Source: Temnothorax longispinosus
Taxonomy: Eukaryota > Arthropoda > Insecta > Hymenoptera > Formicidae
Direction: 5' to 3'
DNA: 64,000 nt
Assembly: GCF_030848805.1 (NCBI RefSeq)
Contig: NC_092361.1
Span: forward strand, 1 to 64,000
Shown here: positions 47,457 through 59,500 of the stretch, one piece after another
Layout of the letters: each line of letters begins with the position of its first letter
Position numbering within the stretch: the stretch's first letter is position 1
Notes under the pieces: model-generated
What the model saw: the letters and a program-made list of their open reading frames with translations, nothing else
The model's database searches: none
Told to the model about the DNA's origin: nothing
Made by a program: the position numbers and the translations under genes

Positions 47457-48057
47457 ATACTGCACATTTACCCTTTTTTGGGTACTCTTTGCCCCTGAAT
47501 TGAAATAAGTAATAACTGGGAACGTCGCTGATGGTCATCCCTTTAAATTTCTTATAGCTTTCTCGGTTCATACTATATATTCCCCTTATTTTTCTTTCCT
47601 CTAAAAAAATAATCGTTTATTACGTTTTACGTATGGAAAATGCGTGATATAAATTTTTTTAGTAATATTAATATTTTTTGTTATCGAGCTTATGATTAAT
47701 AAGAAATATTAGAAAAAATACGCCGTGTATACAAGTTTCATACAGCAGAATGATTTGGTGGGCTCATTTCGCAATTGAAGGGCCATCTAGAAACTTACTG
47801 AGGGAGCATCACGTCACGAAGCAGTCGATAATAGTACCGATCACTCCGATACCGAATTAACTATATAATTAAATTAGTAAATTCGATCTTTTAAATCTTT
47901 AGATCGTTTTAGATCTAGTCCTAGACCTAAATAGCTTGAAGATTCCATTCAGCCAATGAAATAACTGTCAAAATCGTTCTCTTATTATTTATGAATACCA
48001 TATCCTGTGATCTGTTTAAAATGCCTTATGTCCCGATTTATAACGTCTTTAGGACAT
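47457..48057. other. AT-rich intergenic DNA upstream of Neurl4
   Basis: No gene, RNA or clear repeat recognised. Confidence 0.4.
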
Positions 48058-48331
48058 TACAGTAGACCTTCATATAATATGTAAACGGCGTTCTTTTATT
48101 ATATGGAGTCTCATAAATTAATACGAATTAATTATGTATATATGCATATATGGATATTTATATTTATAAAAGATGTAAGAGTTTATCATATAAAAAATGT
48201 AAAATGAAGATAAAGATATGTAATAGTAACATATTTTTATTTTACTTTAAAATAAACAAATATTAAAATTTTTTCGTCGTGTTATACGAATCCGTGTTAC
48301 GCGAACTTGTGTTTTATGAGGGTCTATTGTA
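48058..48331. mobile_element. Pogo/Tigger-like MITE (~274 bp)
   Basis: The left end tacagtagaccttcatataa and right end ttatgagggtctattgta are imperfect inverted repeats bounded by TA. Termini of the form CAGTAGACC(C/T)TC are typical of pogo/Tigger elements of the Tc1/mariner superfamily. No transposase is present. Confidence 0.65.
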
Positions 48332-48617
48332 TTTTAAGATATGTTTTCAAGGCGTCTTATTTTGAACCACTTTTAGATATATTGCGAAGTAAAATTTAAT
48401 GATACGTAAACTCGTTATTAAGAAGAAAAATATGAAAGAGAAGAATATTGTTTAATAAATCGACATGTAAATAATTTAATATTTACGCGCATTCTTCGAT
48501 TTACGCGGTATTTTTTATACATAGTTTTTTACGCGGTAAATAACCCTCCATTTTACGTAGTTGATTTACGCGGTTAGAAAAATGTGTATTTCTGTGGTAT
48601 TTATTGGAATTATTATG

Positions 48618-49999
48618 TAGGGTGTCCCAGGTTTCTTCGTAAAAACTTTAGTAGTATGTTTATATATATGATCAGAAATAAGAAAAAAAGTTACATAAAC
48701 ATAGGTCTCAAAATACTTTATTAGAAAGTTATAGCAAAAGTTAGAATTTTGTATTGAAGAAATAATAACGGTCTTGTCATAGACAAGTGACACGCCGTAT
48801 ATTATAACATAAGTGATATGCCGTTCGATGATATTTATTCTATCCGCTTCTTCTAGTCGTGCGTACTATTTGAAATGATTGAAGGTGATCATAAAAACTT
48901 GTATGAATACTAGTAGCGAGCAGTACTATGTAGAACATTATCTCAAAATGCCGTGAGTTTTCACAAAACGATCACAAACGATCACAAACGAAGAATATAT
49001 ACGGATATTCATTTTGTGTATGGTTTGTGCCCTAGTGAAGAAATTTCTTATATTTTCTCAGAGTCTATGAATTTCTTATATTTTAGATTTATGAACAATT
49101 CTGAAAAAATATGTAAAATTTCTCAAATAGTATCAGAAATGGTTGGATGAGGATTTTTGGGATATTTCAGTATGCGTATGTAGAGTATACGTAACAATTT
49201 TTGATAAATTGCGCGGATTTTTTCACATTTATTCAAATTTTTACTAAAGATGTGTTGGGAAAAATCTGAAATAGTTCATTATTATTTTGTCTGAGTTTTT
49301 TTTTAAAAACGTTCCAATTCGTATAAAAAGTCTGAAAGATTCTGAACATTCTGAGAAAGTCTTAAAATTTGTGTAGAAATTCTGATTTAAGGTAAATGCA
49401 CTAATGCCTAATGTCTAACGTCTGGGTACCTTTATCTTTTTAGCTTAAATAAGTATAACGCGAATTAAAATCAAAGATACAAATATAAAAGAAAAATATT
49501 TTTATCTTTAATTCTTTGATTTTAATTCGCGTTACTACTTATATAAGGACTAAGATAATAAAAATATCTAGACATAGGTACGTGTCCAGGCATTGATAAT
49601 TTACCTTAATAACATGAAAAATTTTAAGACATTTTTCCACCAGGGTGCAGAGAAGTAAGGGCTTCTTAGAGAATAGAACGAAGATTTCCTATCAGGAAAG
49701 CCAAATCACACACAGTCTTTACTAATATGTTTATTTGCAATTACACTTGACGGGTTCAAATTCTTATAAGGATAATAAATATTATATCGATGAATATAGC
49801 TTAATTGTATTGACGTGGACGGACGGGACTTTGAAATGCAAACTTAACTGAAATTGTTTTTTACACATTTCATATTTCTGCTATAACTTTCTAATAAAGC
49901 ATTTTGAGATCTATGTTTAGGTATACAACATTTTTTTCTTATTTTTGCTCATAGGACATACTACCAAAGTTTCTACGGAATAACCTGAAACACCCTGTA
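48618..49999. mobile_element. Tc1/mariner-like non-autonomous element (~1.38 kb)
   Basis: The left end tagggtgtcccaggtttctt and right end ...cctgaaacaccctgta are inverted repeats of about 45 bp with mismatches, starting or ending at TA. A second inverted-repeat unit (49387-49609) lies inside. No intact transposase frame, so it is a decayed or non-autonomous copy. Confidence 0.6.
49387..49609. mobile_element. Nested palindromic unit with TTAA ends
   Basis: The left end ttaaggtaaatgcactaatg and right end attgataatttaccttaa are inverted. The centre contains a second stem, acgcgaattaaaatcaaag against ctttgattttaattcgcgt. It is inserted in the larger element. Confidence 0.65.
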
Positions 50000-50557
50000 C
50001 ATTAGTGAGCCGAAAGTTCTTACTTGATTGTACTCATTACATTATTCTGACCTTTTTTTTTACTTGTGGAGAGTACATTAAGCTTATCCGCATAAGTAAT
50101 AACAAATTTATTTTTCTGCACTTTGTGCAAATAAGGCAAAATAATTGAGAAATAAATATTTTTACAGGATGAACGTACTTTTCTCTTGCGTTTCTTTTTA
50201 TACTGGCACTACATTTACGCAAAGTTCAGCCGTGTAAAAAAAGCCACGTGAAACGAATACTCCGCGTAAATCGAAGCACGAGTATACATGACATTGATAT
50301 GTAACGATCTACTACAATAATTGGAGATTAGTCGATCATTAGCTAAATTATGTATTATTGACATATCGATTTATCAGATAATTCTATAATTTCAGATAAT
50401 TCTATCTCACATTTTTAGCCTTACGTTAAAACGTTTCCAAACAACTTCGCTTTAATTACGACACGATATACTGAATAATGCAAATATCATAATGTCAGAT
50501 CAATTGACAGCAAATGTTTTATCTATCTTATTTATATGTTATAATCATAATTGATCA

Positions 50558-50774
50558 CACTGCAAATCTAAGTGTGTTATTTTAGCTGAAGTTCTTTTTA
50601 CACATTTCTTGCCGTTTTAAAACATTTAACACGATTGAACACATTAATTTTTAATTTAATATAATTTAACGTGTTACATGACGTAATTTAACACATAAAG
50701 AACATGTAAAAAGAGTTTTAGTCTAATGTGTTATTTACGTGCGTGTAAAAAGTAACACACGTGCATTTGCAGTG
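50558..50774. mobile_element. MITE with CACTGCAAAT...ATTTGCAGTG ends (~217 bp)
   Basis: About 27-bp terminal inverted repeats with a few mismatches (left cactgcaaatctaagtgtgt, right acacacgtgcatttgcagtg). The body contains repeated taacac / gtgtta motifs, so it folds on itself. No coding capacity. Confidence 0.65.
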
Positions 50775-51154
50775 CATATATGTCATGTATTTTAATTAAT
50801 AAATTTTACATAATCGTTTTTGTAGTTGATAATGTAAATAGCTGTATATGCTACAAAAAATGTCTTATATAAAAGACAACTTATAGACGTCAGAAAATCT
50901 TGAACACGTCTGTTTTTTTTTTTAAATAAAGTTCTAAAGACACTTTAGAAAAATATCTTTGACCTTTTTTAGACAAGCGTGTTGTCTAGGAATCCTTGAA
51001 ATAAAAAGCTACTTTAGCCCTCACGCGAGTCCAAAGACATTAAATTGGTGTTTGTAATATTCATCATACCATCATCCTTCCCTGGATCTACCTAGACAAA
51101 AATTGTTGAATTTCTCTTTTCGTACGTTTTTATTTTTATAAATTTCAAGGAGTC

Positions 51155-51288
51155 GATTATGTATCTTTTCCCCTAGGGCGGAAAAGTGAAAAGTTACATG
51201 TAACTACTATTGGTGTTGAATAGAAAGAGATAGTCACATGAAACTTTTCACTTTTCATGTTTCCGCCCTAGGGGAAAAGATACATCGA
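51155..51288. repeat. Strong hairpin, ~50 bp arms
   Basis: atgtatcttttcccctaggg near 51159 and ccctaggggaaaagatacat near 51268 are perfect reverse complements, and pairing continues inward through aaagtgaaaagt. The loop is about 25 bp. Confidence 0.85.
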
Positions 51289-51304
51289 TCCCCTGTAACG
51301 AAGA

Positions 51305-51735
51305 TTTATATAATAGTAAATATCTTCGATAACAGTAATGTATTCGTTAATCGCATAAAGTACTTATTTGAAGACGCGTGTTATTTTGAAAACTGTCTGA
51401 AATATCATAAGGAAGAAGAAAGATGTATAATTGTAATTCTTAATAATTAATAAAAATTTTTGACATAAAAGCCGTACTATTTTAGTTCTATGCGAGTTCA
51501 AAGATCTTAAATCGGTATGTATTATATTTATGTTTGCCTCGATTCATAAAAATTAAACTTTTTTCACATTTTTGCCATTATCGCAACAAAAACTTACATA
51601 ATGATAAATATCTTCGGTAATAATAGCGCCTTCGCTTCGATTGCGCAATTTATATATTTATTCGAAAGAGCGTGTTGATTTTGAAAATTATCTGAGATAT
51701 CGTGAGGAAGAAGCAAGATGTATAAAAAAACATAA
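51305..51735. repeat. Diverged direct repeat (~130 bp units)
   Basis: Unit 1 (51305-51435) and unit 2 (51598-51735) share atcttcg.taa, gtgtt..ttttgaaaa, ctgaaatatc/ctgagatatc and aggaagaag.aagatgtata. Upstream flanks (about 51005 and 51480) also match, so a larger ~450 bp segment may be duplicated. Translations (for example EDACYFENCLKYHKEEERCI) are conserved between units only in part. Confidence 0.55.
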
Positions 51736-53530
51736 TTAAGAATTTTTTAATTTTCAAATTTAAGTTTTTAAATTTTTAACTTTTTTTAATTTTTTGTAAT
51801 GATTATTATTAAATTTTCATTAATAATTATAATTGTAGTTAATAATAAAAATTAACCCTAATCCCTCCAACGTTTTTTCCGCCATTTAATCAACGAGATT
51901 TTGACTGTTTGCCGTTTCGAGAGTAAATCAGCTAGGGCTCTGAAATTTCTACCTGATGTTCCCTACTATAACAACTTTTTTTAGGGGTAGGAGGGATTAT
52001 CCCACGGCCGTTGGTTTTCCGGAACAAATGACCGGAACAAACGACGTTAGAAACGCGAGGGACACGAAAGTGCATGGTTGGAGAGATTAGGGTTTTAAAA
52101 AAGTTTTTATTAAAATTTTTTAGATAAAAATCTATATTTTCCTATATACTCACGAGATAAACTGATAGACCTGAGGGACCCTTTGTTATCGCTAAATATC
52201 TGTACATCTCTGTAACTGTACATTTATATACCTACATATATGTACAAATATTGTTAGAGACATATGTGATAGTTTTTGTTTGATAGTTGATAAAAATGTA
52301 AAATCGAGGAATGCGCCGATGTGGAAATATATTATAACTCGTATCGTACGAGGCTTGGGAAAGAGAGAGACAACAAATAATTATTTAATATCACTTATAC
52401 AAAATTTTACTTCGTAAATCAATTAGTCGTGAGTGTCATCAAACCTTTTAAATTAGCACACGGTGTACTCATAAAATCTGTTATTGACCATCACACTTTT
52501 ATCTTCGCAGTTAATCTACCCTTCCTCGACTCTTTAGCACGTCAACAAATCGATTCCAATCAACAGCGTGTCGCGATAATAGATGTCGAGAAATGATTGT
52601 TTCCGAAGAGAGTCCTCTGTACAAATCAAAGTCTAATTATTATTCTCATAACTTTGTTGTCGATTATCACCCTCTCTTTTGTCTCTCTTAATCTCTTTAT
52701 CTTTTTTAACATATAATACTAGGTCAGTTTTTGACGAACAGGAAGACCGACTATTCGTTCCGCGATGGAAGCCACCGTGAAATAGTTGTTCTCGCAAATA
52801 ACAAATTCTCCCATTATAACCATTATCATTTTTATTAACGGAAAATAGATTTATGTAAACGCAGTATAAAGGAATGTTTTTTTTTTTTTTTTTTTAAGAA
52901 AAGAGTGGAAGAAGAAATCTTTGATTTTCATTATTAGAAATACATTAAGCGAATTAAATCTATAATATACATATTTATGATTTACTGCTGACTGTTGCCT
53001 TTCTCTCTACAATCAGTCAATTAGCGCGATTCGTCTTAGACCATGGATTTGGCAAACAGAAAAGTCGACCATGCGCATGATCTCCGATAAGAGATGTTTA
53101 TCGGTTAATCTTGTTATTTTTAAATATGAACAAGTTTCTCGAATATCGTTTATATTCCATTACAAATGTTGGAGCAAAACTGCCGACGAGATATTATTTT
53201 AGAGGTCTGACTTTTGAATAATTAACAAACATATATAGACAAATGGGCAGCTCTTCCCCTACGTATGTCTCCTGGAGGCAACCGGCGCGAAATCAGTGCT
53301 CCCCTCAGATAGAAGCGCGGAAGACACAAACTCGTAACGCCGGAATGGACTTTGAGCGGTCAAAGATTGTCCCGAGACGATATACACGAGAGGTACTCTC
53401 CTTCGGTGGTGGTGGCTGTAGATAAATGTCAATCGTCCTGCTGGGGACGTCGCTCGGTCGTCAGTTTGAGAATAGAGCCGGACACAGAAAGGAGCAGCTG
53501 GAAGACAAAAAGAAAAACAGATCGTGAAAA
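51736..53530. other. Intergenic DNA upstream of the CRAL-TRIO gene
   Basis: AT-rich to about 53200 with an 18-T run near 52878. The last 300 bp are less AT-rich and probably include the promoter and 5' UTR of the next gene. No gene or RNA recognised. Confidence 0.45.
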
Positions 53531-56500
53531 ATGGCTTTTGCTATGTCAACGGATCCACCCGGGCCGGAAGCCCGGGCCCTGGCCGAGAAGGAGCTCAGGG
53601 AAACTGAGGAGAACGTGAAGAAGGGCATTGAAACTCTGAGGAAATATCTCGAAGGTTGGTGAACTCGTCATTTTTTCGCAATTTAAATCTGAAGCACGTA
53701 ACACTTATTCGAGTATTTCTATTTCTAATTTGCGAAGTCTTCGTGTTTCTTTTTTTTTTTTGCTCTTTTACTATCAAAATATTGTTTAGCCTCTTTTGTC
53801 GTACGTATTCCATGTTATTCCTGAGGAGAATACCCGTCTTCGTACATCGTTACAAATTTGCTCCTTAGAAAATAAATTCTTCTACGAGGTATTCGAGTCT
53901 TTCTATTCTATATTTATTTATTTATATTTTTTCTAATTAATTTAATTTTTTATTACGCTTTTATAAAGATTCACATAGTTATAATGATCTTATAATTATT
54001 CAGATAATTAAAATGTTTTTATAATTAATCTAATAGTTGTAAGATTTCGCTGTATTTTAAAAGATATTAGTTCAGAAGAATCTCTCATAGAAAATATAAT
54101 TTAGCAGATATTTCACCCAATAGTTTTTTAAAGAAAAAGACAACTAATAAAAAATTTTATTTCATGCATTTTCTACTGACAAATATATTATTTTAGAATA
54201 TTTCATGATATATGTACAATATATTCCATAATTCGCGACTTTAATTTTTACAATTACGATATTCTTTATTGAATTTTAAGTCAATCTTTTCTTACAATTG
54301 GCAAAAGTGTTGCAAAAATATAGTTTCCGAGTTATAATTATTGAAAAGGAAAGTCCCTTTGCAAACTAACAAATAATAAAAATTTATTACTTGGCTAGTT
54401 TCTTTCGCGCGAGTAAACTTTTCTTTGGAGTTTATTTAGAAACTTAGTTGGACATTTGTTGCTTCCAATTAAAAGTGCGATAATATGTGGAAGACAACTG
54501 TAAATTTAATATAAGAAATGGAATAAACATTTTCGAGCTCCATTCACCGTCAGTAAATCATATAATTTACTGCGAATTTTATCTCCGAACGAAAGATTAG
54601 CCTTCTGCGGCCCTATTCTCGAATCGTTTTCATGAAATTCGCATGCGAAATTCAATGTTTTTTCAAATAGAAAGTCGCATACGAAAATCATTAGGGCAGG
54701 CTCGAGAATACGGCCCTTGAGCTCAGAAATTTACCTGAGATACAAATACCGCTATTTTAAGAGTCACAATGGATCGACTCGTATCGGTAGGATATCGAGA
54801 TACAAACTTATATCGAAACTGATATAATAAGAACGGTCATTCGCGTATTCTGAGAATTATGAATAGACTTATTTATTGTTAGCTTTGCACAATAAATATA
54901 GCGTTAAGTTATCTCGAAAATTATAGAATTTGATGCGGACTCGTGCGTCTGGAAAATTTCACGTATCACCAAAGATTAGCATTATCACGTTATTACATAT
55001 CTTCTTTATATATTTTATGTCGATTATCCATTATCGCGTTTGTCCGAGTTATTTCGACTAACAAGTAAGTGATAAATATACGGCTATTAAATTAAAGAAG
55101 AAATATATATATATTTTTTGCGATAACGCACGTCTGTTTTTAGTAAAGAAAGAATCTATCACGCGGACAGCCACATAGAGTATTCTTTCATATGCAAACG
55201 AAACAAGTCGTGTTCAGAGATTAAGAGTTTTCTTAATTTATTAATACCACTTAAACAAAAATTATTATCGAGACCGTTTGAACGTCAGAAGCTGAATGGA
55301 GCTGCCTGAATAGATGTATTGATAATGTTGAGGTCAGCGCTGTGACACTCTGATAATCTCGTTTCCTTTTATCTTTCCTCGCTGCAAACGCGTGCACAGC
55401 AACGGGGCCCGACTCATCTTCTCTGAATTAAAATCGAACTTCTTAAACCTTAAACCGTGACGTCGACTCTTAAAATTGCTACTACACTTCACATCGTTAC
55501 AAAACACGGAGTTTCGAGCGCCGACCGTCGCAAAACATCTCAAAGTCTAATCGTCTGTAGCCTTCTGTTAATCGGGAGAAGTGAGAAGTAATTATTAATT
55601 TTAATTTTATATGTGAAAATGAATGAAATATGCAGTGTTGTTCGCTATGCAACACGTTTTTTGCGACAAATTTTTGAATATTTAAGAGCAAATGAATGCA
55701 TACTCGCTTTACGTAACTTAATTTGTAGTCCAACGTAAAGCCGTTTGTAAACGTCACGCACTATAAAAACAATCTATGGCGACAGGAATGTGTATTAGGA
55801 GATACGGTTAAGGAATACGTTTTCTTGTCGCAAGTGTCCACACACGCGCGTTGCGCGATAAGGACATATTGGACGATAAAAAGAATCTTTTGATAAAGCG
55901 ATCGATGAAGTCAAGTGCACCTTGACCCCCGGGCATGTGAAACAATAGTAGGTGCACACGTGATATCGCGCCGTTTGAGGACTTTTCAATAAGTCAGTAG
56001 ATCTGATTCCCGAAGACACCTTTGGGGACACTTGACGCTTGTTTTCCAAAATAAATGTATATCTCGATGTTACACGGAGTCGCATATCGAGACATTGAAC
56101 TCCGGAGGCGCGTAACGCTTATATCGCGTAATAAAATCGCGGTGATTATACAATCCCTGCAGCGATAAGCTAACTGTCGCCCGGTTTTATTCGGCAATTG
56201 GGCAACTCTTCGTATCTGTCGCTATGCGGATAAAAATTACAGGCTCCGAGAGCGCGCGTATTTATCATCGCGGATGTCGTCCGCAAATCGTTTTCGGTCG
56301 CGCCGTCCCTTATCCGTTTTCGTTGATCGGGATTGCGCATTCGTGTGCACGAGCATCTGGTTTAAACTTGAAATAGAGAATGAATGGCGACCCTCGTGTG
56401 CAATTTCCCTAATAAGGAGCACAGAGGTGATTACTTTAAGAATAGGCATCGTGACCTCGCACGCAAAGTTACCCCGAAGCGATCTGGTGGCTTTTATGCC

Positions 56501-59500
56501 ATGAAAACGAGCGTGCGACGATCGGCGAAGGCTAAAATTAGCGTTTTTTTTTTTATATACTGTTTGCGCACTGAATGATTAATAATTACGAATAAAACTC
56601 GCCGATTGCTTCGTTCTCGATCGTTCATTTTTATTCGAAAGTCCGCCGCATTGTAACTTTTGTTGATTGTGATGACACACGCGACTTGACTGTGTACCTT
56701 GATCGAAAAGCACACTATACGACAACGTGACGGTACGATACAAAGTCCGATAATTCTGACAGATAAGAGGAATGGATCAGCTGGCGATGAATCATTAGTC
56801 GTCATTATTGTTGCAAGAAGAGGCGCGCGTATACCGGCTATTCATATCGGCCACGTGCGCAAGATTGCTGCGTTAGTATCGCTAAAAATGGAAAATATCT
56901 AATTTAGTTCATTATTAATAAAAAATTAACTAATTTTATGGATAGAGTGACATGGATGACATGGAAAAAGTTATCTTTTTAAAAAGAGGTCCGAAAAAGG
57001 CGCCAAGTACAGGCGCTTGTCTATCTACAAAAAATATGACCTTAGAAAATGGCATCAAGTAGGAATAAATCTTTGAAAAAAAGATGCATATTTTTGAATA
57101 ATCAAAATAAAAAAAATATTTAATGTAAAAAAACTTGACGCTGCTACACCTCAACATATTAAAAAACAATTAAAATGTGTGTTTATGTGTAAAATGGACA
57201 TAATAATATGTTTTAATATTAAATATATAACAAATAATATATTAATATATTATACAAATTTAAGTTACTCGATGTAGCAGCGCTAAGTTTTTTGCATTGA
57301 ATGTTTCTTGGATATGTCTTTGTATCCTTTGCGTTATTTTTACGTTCATACGCACCATCGATGTTGTCAAAGTAAGCAAAATCACGAATCTTTATGTTTC
57401 AGAGGACAAAACACTCTATTATAGTACCGATGATGATTTCCTCATGATCTTCCTCCGGCCTTGCAAATTTTATCCGGAGAGCGCGCTGGAGCTAATGAGA
57501 CGCATCGCGGACTTCAAGGTGAAGCATGCGGTTCTGCTGGACAATTTGTTGCCGAGCGACGAAAAAGAGGCCTTCACCGAGCACAATATCGTTAACGTGT
57601 TGAAAGACAAAGATCACAAAAATCGCAGGGTGATGGTAGTGAATTCCGGCAAAGCCTGGAATCCATCAAAAGTCACCTGCGACCAGATATTTCGTATGTT
57701 CTATTTGATACACGAGTTGGCCATGCAGGAACCGGAGACGCAGGTACGAGTGAAATATCGTTATTCGCAAAAACTATAAAATAATTTTTAGATAATTTGC
57801 TTCAGATATAAATGTAAATATGTTACAATGTTGAGAAATGTGAAAGAAGCTTAAATTAGACATTCTTTCTTAAACTTTTGCATATACAGGTCTTCGTATA
57901 CTGTGAATCATTGTGTACTGCAAAAGTACACATAAATTAGCTATAAACGTATACACGCGTATACGTGTATATAATCATCGAGCTGAACGTGCATGCGATA
58001 ATCCACGATCAGCAAAATTCCATTAACTTGACTGTGCAAGAAAGAAACATAAATTTTCGCGATCAATGCCAGAGAAAACGAAAACTTTAAACAGTATTGA
58101 TATACTATTAATTGTAATTATAAAATCAAATTTTACGTACGAGCACGTACACGCACTGTTAAATTCGTAGTGTAAGATTATACACAATTTGATATACTCA
58201 TTTTTAACCGTTTCTATTTTTAACCATAGGTCACCCCACTGCTCTTACTCAATACGTTAATTTAACTGAAACAATGTTAGTTTAATTAAACCAATGCATG
58301 GAAAGTCAAAATAATACTGTTTTGTGTTGAAATAAAAAATTTCGATACACATGGTATTATAGTTGAAAATAACAAAATGTTATTCAACTCCAAGTATTGG
58401 TTTAAACTTTAGTCTTTAACAGTGCGTTAGTTAAATTTAGTTAGTAACTAGTAATAACTATTTTAACAAAGTTAAGCCTCAAACCTAATTTTGATGGATG
58501 TAAGCGCGAGTCAGGCATGATTGCACTTTGTTCGCTTGATAAGAGATCCGATGAATAATCTAATATCAAAATACAAGAGAGAAAGAGAAAAGGGAGAAAG
58601 AAGGAGAGAATATTAAACTTTTTTTCGTCAAAATAAAATATGTCGGAAATATTAATTAACATTTTAGAATAGTTTTGTTAATAATTTAATTACAAGCGTT
58701 TTTATTCTTTTTCCTAGATATACGGCACAGTGGTGATAATGGATTTCGATGGGCTCTCCATGAAACAAGTCACGGGAATGACGCCATCCTTCTGCATGAG
58801 ACTCCTTAGTTTTATTCAGGACGCGATGCCACTGCGTTTAAAAGAGGTTCGTATTAATGGTATATCAAAAAAATTGCTTCACAAAATTGCATTGAGAAAA
58901 AAAGAAGTTACCTGCTTTTACGTCCTGCAATATACTTGGATCGAATATCGATGAGAATAAATATTATCTACTTGCTCTTTCTTTGTGGCTCATGTGATAG
59001 TAATTATTTTGTGTATTTTCGAAATTCGAAATTATATAAATATATTGTATATTTCTAATTACATAAATATTTTGCACATTCTAATTGTACTCGATGTTCC
59101 TTCAGGTTCACTTTGTGAAACAGCCGTTCCTGTTTAACATGGTGTGGCAAATGTTCAAACCGTTCGTCCGGGAAAAATTGAAAAAACGCATGTTCTTCCA
59201 CGGCACCAAGATGTCTGCGCTCCACGCGCACATCCCACCGAGTCATCTGCCGAAAAACTACGATGGTGAACTGCCAGAAATAGATTACAGCGGTGCCGAT
59301 TGGTATCCAGTGATGGTTGCTAACGAAAATAAAGTTAGAGGTATAAAATAAATCGATATAAAGAAATGTCTATACATTTATAAAGTCCTTATGCAGCTTT
59401 AAATTTTCATAACGTTCTAAAACTGGGTCTACACTATACATATAACAAAACACGTTATATAGCAAAGTTATACAACTTGTTACAAAAAGAGAAGAAAAAA

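Larger units (their letters stand above)
48494..50275. mobile_element. Older element (TTTACGCGG family) split by a later insertion
   Basis: ttcgatttacgcggtatt (48494-48511) has an inverted partner, aatactccgcgtaaatcgaa, at 50256-50275. Several tttacgcgg motifs follow on the left side. The 1.4 kb TA-bounded element at 48618-49999 lies between, so the outer pair looks like the older host of a nested insertion. Confidence 0.45.
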
